Shown here piece after piece: positions 59,341 to 64,000 of a DNA stretch of 64,000 nt. The stretch comes from Euonymus europaeus (Eukaryota; Streptophyta; Magnoliopsida; Celastrales; Celastraceae), in contig OY756962.1 in NCBI GenBank assembly GCA_963580455.1, positions 17,192,001 to 17,256,000 on the forward strand, in the 5' to 3' direction. Position 1 is the first letter of the stretch, and each line of letters starts with the position of its first letter. Under the pieces are notes generated by a model. That model was not told the origin of the DNA. It did not search any database and worked only from the letters and a program-made list of their open reading frames with translations. The position numbers and the translations under genes were made by a program.

Positions 59341-61524
59341 TGTGAAACCCCGACCCAAAAATTTTGTGAAATTTTGATGTTGAAACAAGAGGTGAAAACT
59401 GGACAAGGCGCACAAGATGGGCGCCTAGGCGCTGCGCCTAGTCCAGTGAGTGGCAGGCAAGGGGGAGAAGGAGAAGAGAAACTGGACCGGGCGCACTTCA
59501 GGACGCCTAGGCGCTGCACCTAGTCCAGTGGGAGAGTCGAAGTGGAGTAGGCATAGAGGAGCCTAGGCGCACCTCGCCTAGGCGTGAAAATCCTGCACGC
59601 CCAGTATAGCTTCCAGTCCAGCAAGCTTGGGAGCTGCTCAGGCGCACATCAACTGGGCGTGAAAAATCTGTACGCCCAGAATGGCACCTAGAGCAGCGCG
59701 ACTGGGGGAAAATTTTAGGCCAGAGCGCCTAGGCGCAACCCGTGTTTCATATGTTGAAACACGGGGTTGTTTCGTCATTTATCTGAGTGTTCCAACTTTT
59801 AGAGAGAGAGAGAGAGAGATGATTCTAGAGAGAGAAGTGTATTTGAGGTTATTCTTGGAGATTGAAGCTAAGCAAGGAAGATTCAAGCTTGTTCTTTGAG
59901 ATTTGGTAAGTTTTTCATAGTTTTTGGAATTTCTAGGTTTTTCTAGATTCGTTTGATTCTTAGGGAGATGAGTTCTATGCTTTAGATGTGTGGATTATAG
60001 GTTGATTTTGGATGTTTATGTAGATTGGTTTATGATTTGGAGTTGATTTGAGCTTGGGTTGAGATTGGAGATTTTTGGAGGAAATTCTAGAGAGAAGGTA
60101 GGTAATTTCGAATTTGTTGATTTAAATTGATGTTTATACGTGTTGTTGGTTGGTTATTGATGTGTGAATGGGTTCGATTTCGCCATATTGTTAGGTTGGG
60201 CGAACCGGGAACCTTATGAACGTAATTGTGGTTTTGTGGTGAAATTTGCTCGACACGAGGTAGGGGATTTCCAACCATTCTTTCTATCGTTGGTTCTCAA
60301 TATTTTAAAGAACGTTTCGATTCCTCATTGGTCATTTTATTTGTGTTTCCGCCTTAATTGCTTCTAAGAGGAAACGTACCTTGCTTGTGCAATATTGTTT
60401 ATTCTTGATGTTGCATGTCCCGATTGTGTGTGTTCCATCACCTATGGGCACGATGTGATTTCCGTTCATGCATCATGGTAGTTATGTATGTATATATGTA
60501 GGATGTTCATATATAAATCTTTTCGGCATGTCATGGCATAAATGCATTAGGGTTGCATTGGGGACCGGGTATGGACTCAGGGCTCCTTAGGATCCTTGAA
60601 AGCTACTTGGAGGAATGACGAGGAGATGAGAGTTACCACCAAGTCATGTGAACTCCATGTAGGGTAACGCACTAGAGGTACGGTTAATGAGGAACCTTGC
60701 CTGAAATGGTGAGGGCGTGATAGGTTCACGGAACCGGGTAATTCAATAGCGTTTGATGTTAGGGAGCTTGCTCCTAGTCAATATTACATGGATAGCATCC
60801 ATGATATTGATGAGTTGATGTGGTGAGCCTGATCACGTTCGATATTACATGGAATGGCCATGGTATCGATGAGGTTTGCTCATTGAGGGGATTGCCCGGA
60901 TTGATGTTTATGTGATTGTTGAGTATACGTGCATGTAGTAGATTTCATATTGTCGCATAACCTATTTTTCGGATTCGGCCATTATACTCTTTATACTCTT
61001 AACCCTACTGAGCTTCTTGCTCACTCTCCACTTTTGTTCCTTCCCACAGGAGATACTGGTACAGGTACAAGTGGAGCGGATCAGTGAGGGCGGGATGTGA
61101 CATGGATGGCCCTGGGTAGGATATGGGTGTGAGAGATGTACTCTAGCACGAAATTTGTTTATGATATGTTCATAGTATTGTATAACCGATTGGCACTAGA
61201 GGGTGTATGCATGATGAATACTGAGTTTTGAGTTTTGGTTATATGATATTATGAAACTTGATTTGTGATTATTACTATCAGTTTGTGCATGCTAGTAGTG
61301 GTTGGCATGAGGCCCTAGGGTCAGGATTGCATGTGATTGAGGCCTGAGGCTTGGCTAGGTTGCTAGTCTGATGGATTGAATTTTCGCTACGCGTTTCTGA
61401 TTCAGGCGGTGACTCTCCGATATACGGGAGATGCCGCCGGATTTTCGGTCTGCCAGATGATCGCATTAGCGGCCTAGGACGGTGCCGGAGGGCACCTATG
61501 GCGTCCCCGGATCGGGGCGTCTCA
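59341..61524 (+). repeat. LTR3 of element I
   Basis: TGTGAAACCCCG to GGGGCGTCTCA, 2184 bp, with one change in the terminal CACA. Hairpins at 59398-59412 / 59433-59447 (one mismatch) and 59481-59495 / 59515-59529 (weaker). Satellite follows as AAATTTGCAATAGGCTC. Confidence 0.88.
59739..59765 (+). repeat. 11-bp perfect hairpin in LTR3
   Basis: CCCGTGTTTCA (59739-59749), loop TATGT, TGAAACACGGG (59755-59765). In A (about 2855-2881) the left arm has two mismatches; in LTR1 (about 49948) it has one. Confidence 0.83.
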
Positions 61525-62432
61525 AAATTTGCAATAGGCTCTATGGATTGTTTGAGTGCCAAAAGACCAACTTTCATTTCCAAATGGACAAAACCTTTAA
61601 AAACTTCTCCATAGGACAATTGAGTGATTCTAAACAATCAAATTTGATCGGTGTACACTTGCTTTTATTATTTTATGTCTAATTTTGCGAGAATAGGCTC
61701 CATAGATTGTTTCGCTAGCAAAAGACATACTTTAATTCCAAATTAGACAAAATCTTTAAAAACTCCTCTATGAAGAGATTTTAGTAATTAAGAAACCTCG
61801 AGTCAATCGGTGTATACTTTATTTTGCTATTTTAGTCAACTTTGACGAATATGGACACGGTAGATTGTTTCGTCCCAGAAGAAGAAGTTTCATTCCCAAA
61901 TGGAAAAAACTTTGAAGGCTCCTCCATGGAGAGAGTTGAGCAATTGCGAACCATCAAAGCTGATCGGTGTATAGTCTATTATTTTATGTCTAATTTTATG
62001 AGAATAGGCTCATTTGATTGTTTCGTTGTCAAAAGATAAACTTTCCTTCCTAATTCAAAAAAATCTCTAAAAGATTATCCATGGAGAGATTTGAGCAATT
62101 TGAACTACAAAAGTTGATCGATGGACATTTTTATTGCTATTTTATGTAAAATTTGACAATTATAAAATCCGTATATTGTTTGTTTTCCAAAAGAAATCAT
62201 TTCGTTCACAAATAGACAAAACTATTAAAAGACTCTCCATATAGAGAGTTGAGCAATTCCGATTCCTCAATGTTGATTGGTGCACACTTTTTACTGTTAC
62301 TTTATGTCTAATTTTAAGAGTACTTGCCTCCTAGATTGTTTCGCTGGCAAAAGAACAATTGTCGTTTTAAATTAGACAAAACATTTGAAAGATTTTCTAT
62401 AGAGAGAGTTGGGCAATTTCGAACCATCAAAG
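61525..62432. repeat. Satellite block 4
   Basis: About six monomers of the same satellite, mixing the two subtypes seen in block 3 (for example TTTAAAAACTCCTC, CCATGGAGAGAGTTGAGC and CTCCTAGATTGTTTCG). It starts within a monomer after LTR3 and ends at GAACCATCAAAG before element J. I see no gene. Confidence 0.88.
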
Positions 62433-64000
62433 TGTTGGTTGCTAAAATAAATTTTAGAACATGCGGAAGCGTTTTATGGATCGTTCTTAGCATAGATACA
62501 AATCAAAAATTTAATCGGAAGCCATACAACCCTAACATGCTACAAGCCTATTAAGAGTGTTATCCTAGATCCAATTAATTTTGTAATTAATCCTAGCATG
62601 CTTCTAGTATTAATTTCATACAAAATAATTCTTAGATCTAAACATACAATCATGGCATAAAGAAGGTTAGAAGAATAATACCAACCTCTTTACTATCGAG
62701 GTCCAATGTGCAATCCGTCTTGATCACGAACACACGAACGGATCTTGAACACACCTTTTGTTTGATCACACCGCTTGATCACGAACCACCAATTTAGAAA
62801 ACAAGGATCACCAAGAACAGCCTATGTTGTTTCCTAGGTATTCCCTTTAATCTCCTTGCGAATGAGCAAAGCAAAACCACCAATTGATAGTGAATCAAAG
62901 AGAGATCACAAACCGCTACAATTAGGAAGAGAAAAACCAAACTAGGTTGTCTTTTTGTGAATTGTATCACACGGCCACCACCCCTTTTTTTGTGTTAAAA
63001 AAAACTCTCTTATGAGAGAGATAAGTGATGTATTTATATCTAAAGTCAATCAAGTCTCCTTTTAGGTTTTGTTTTCCTAATCCTTATGGAACTAGGAAAA
63101 AACAAAACGGTGGCCATCCTTATTATTGGGCCAGCCGTGCTTTGCTTTTGCAATGCATAGTTTGGGCCTAGTTTGGCCCAAAGAAAAATCCATATAATCT
63201 GATCCAATCTTATTAGACCTCGAGGTTTTCCTTCGGCCCAATACTTCAAGAATTCAAGGCTCAAATATTATTTGTTCCTTGGTCCATTCTTGATTTTAAT
63301 TTTGATTATGTAAAATATTTATTTTACAATCTGAATCAAAATTTCGAGACTTATTAATTTTCATAAATACTTTTACAAGAATTTTGTATATCTCAACAAA
63401 AATAATTTTATCTTAGGGTTATCATTGGAAAACCAAAACCCAATAAAATTATATCTATTTGTTATACAAATATTATTCTTGTAACTTTCCCAATAACCGT
63501 TGTGATATGGTGAATTTTACAGATCTTCCTTAAATAGGACAAGAGATTATTAGGGCTACCAAGGGGACTCCACAGGACATACATATTGTGGCTCCCGAAA
63601 TATTATTCTTTACCGTGAAGCCTTATGACTAGGAATAATATATCAATCCAATATTCGTCTGACACTACCTGAACTTTGGATGCACTCTCCAATATGTACG
63701 ATTCTTACATCGAAGCTTTTCCATAATTAAAAACCTGTCCTTGACCTGTAGGAAATGTACTTGCATATCCTCCATGCAACACCCGGTAAGTCGGAGTGAG
63801 TCAATTCGTACTATCGAACACTCCAAAATCCATATTTTCTCTGAGCTCCAGATTCCTTTATATTTATCCTCTAAGCGTATTAAATTGACCCGTCGATCAA
63901 TTTAATTCACAACGCTTGATTCGTTAGAATCACTATGCATAGTTTCTAGATAGATTAATTTGAACCTCTAGATGGGCGCTTATACTTCCGTAACCGAAAG
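62433..64000 (-). mobile_element. Element J: minus-strand LTR-like sequence, runs off the window
   Basis: It begins TGTTGGTTGCTAAAAT in the satellite; on the minus strand this is a CAACCAACA end, typical of an LTR 3' terminus. A minus-strand TATA box lies at 63031-63040. The sequence is non-coding, AT-rich and has no satellite or chromovirus LTR similarity that I can see. The AACATGCGGAAGCG word near the end reminds me of plant Ty1/copia LTRs, but this is weak. The other end is outside the window. Confidence 0.45.
63031..63040 (-). promoter_or_regulatory. Possible TATA box of element J
   Basis: GATATAAATA on the minus strand, about 600 bp before the proposed LTR end. It is followed on that strand by CATCACTTATCTCTCTCATAAG, a plausible transcript start zone. 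Confidence 0.4.

Larger units (their letters stand above)
49702..61524 (+). mobile_element. Element I: three-LTR array of A-type chromovirus
   Basis: Order: LTR1 (49702-51602), gag-pol (51770-56528), LTR2 (56536-58656), a short gag/chromodomain remnant (58657-59340) and LTR3 (59341-61524). Two elements of one family share the middle LTR, a layout expected from unequal recombination between copies. The second inner region has lost everything between gag and chromodomain. LTR1 lacks its first ~150 bp at the join to H. LTR3 ends at GGGGCGTCTCA and is followed by satellite. Confidence 0.88.

Noticed and set aside
2422..61529. Target-site duplications joining element ends (GTATA at 2422, ATAGG at 47297, AAATT at 61525)
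   Set aside because: No pair matches; partner ends have been lost by recombination or nesting.

Overview
The window looks like repeat-rich nuclear heterochromatin of a flowering plant, probably a eudicot. It has plant-type Ty3/gypsy LTR retrotransposons with initiator-tRNA-Met-like primer sites, chromodomain pol proteins and Tat-type pol with a second RNase H, all nested in an AT-rich tandem satellite. I see no intact host gene, no tRNA or rRNA gene and nothing bacterial. The species cannot be fixed from sequence alone.

Layout. Four blocks of one satellite with monomers of about 160 bp (1-2426, about 26862-34721, about 43466-47301, 61525-62432; about 15 kb in all) form the background. Between them lie retrotransposon clusters. 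Cluster 1 holds element A (Tekay/Del-like chromovirus, 2427-10979), element B (a sister chromovirus family starting in A's 3' LTR, 10980-16145), element C (Tat/Retand-like, joined in frame to B's RNase H at 16145/16146, to about 25201) and element D (5' part of another Tat-like element, about 25202-26861). Cluster 2 holds E (a third, more decayed chromovirus family, 34722-42007), F (Tat-like LTR piece, 42010-42571) and G (inverted A-type LTR piece, 42572-43465). Cluster 3 holds H (inverted B-type LTR plus chromodomain tail, 47302-49701) and I (A-type array LTR-gag-pol-LTR-gag/chromodomain remnant-LTR, 49702-61524). The right end (62433-64000) looks like a minus-strand LTR of an unclassified element, J.

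How the parts worked. In A, B, E and I, gag (two CCHC knuckles in the better copies) is followed by aspartic protease, reverse transcriptase, RNase H, HHCC/DDE integrase and, in A, H and I, a C-terminal chromodomain. All copies are broken by stops, frameshifts and deletions. Many stops fit CAG to TAG, CGA to TGA, CAA to TAA or TGG to TAG, as expected from decay of methylated cytosines. Element C also carries a minus-strand gene between pol and the 3' LTR. It has two introns of about 80 bp with GT-AG borders and preserved phase, its own TATA box and one in-frame stop.

Most worth a second look: (1) three LTR termini enter the satellite at nearly the same phase of the monomer; (2) chromovirus LTRs carry tandem nested hairpins with GCGCCTAGGCGC cores; (3) a second LTR hairpin shows a compensatory base-pair change between families A/I and B/H; (4) the spliced antisense gene of C; (5) the satellite itself, with a monomer length common for plant centromeric repeats. 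None is proven to be a new system; these are structural leads read by eye.
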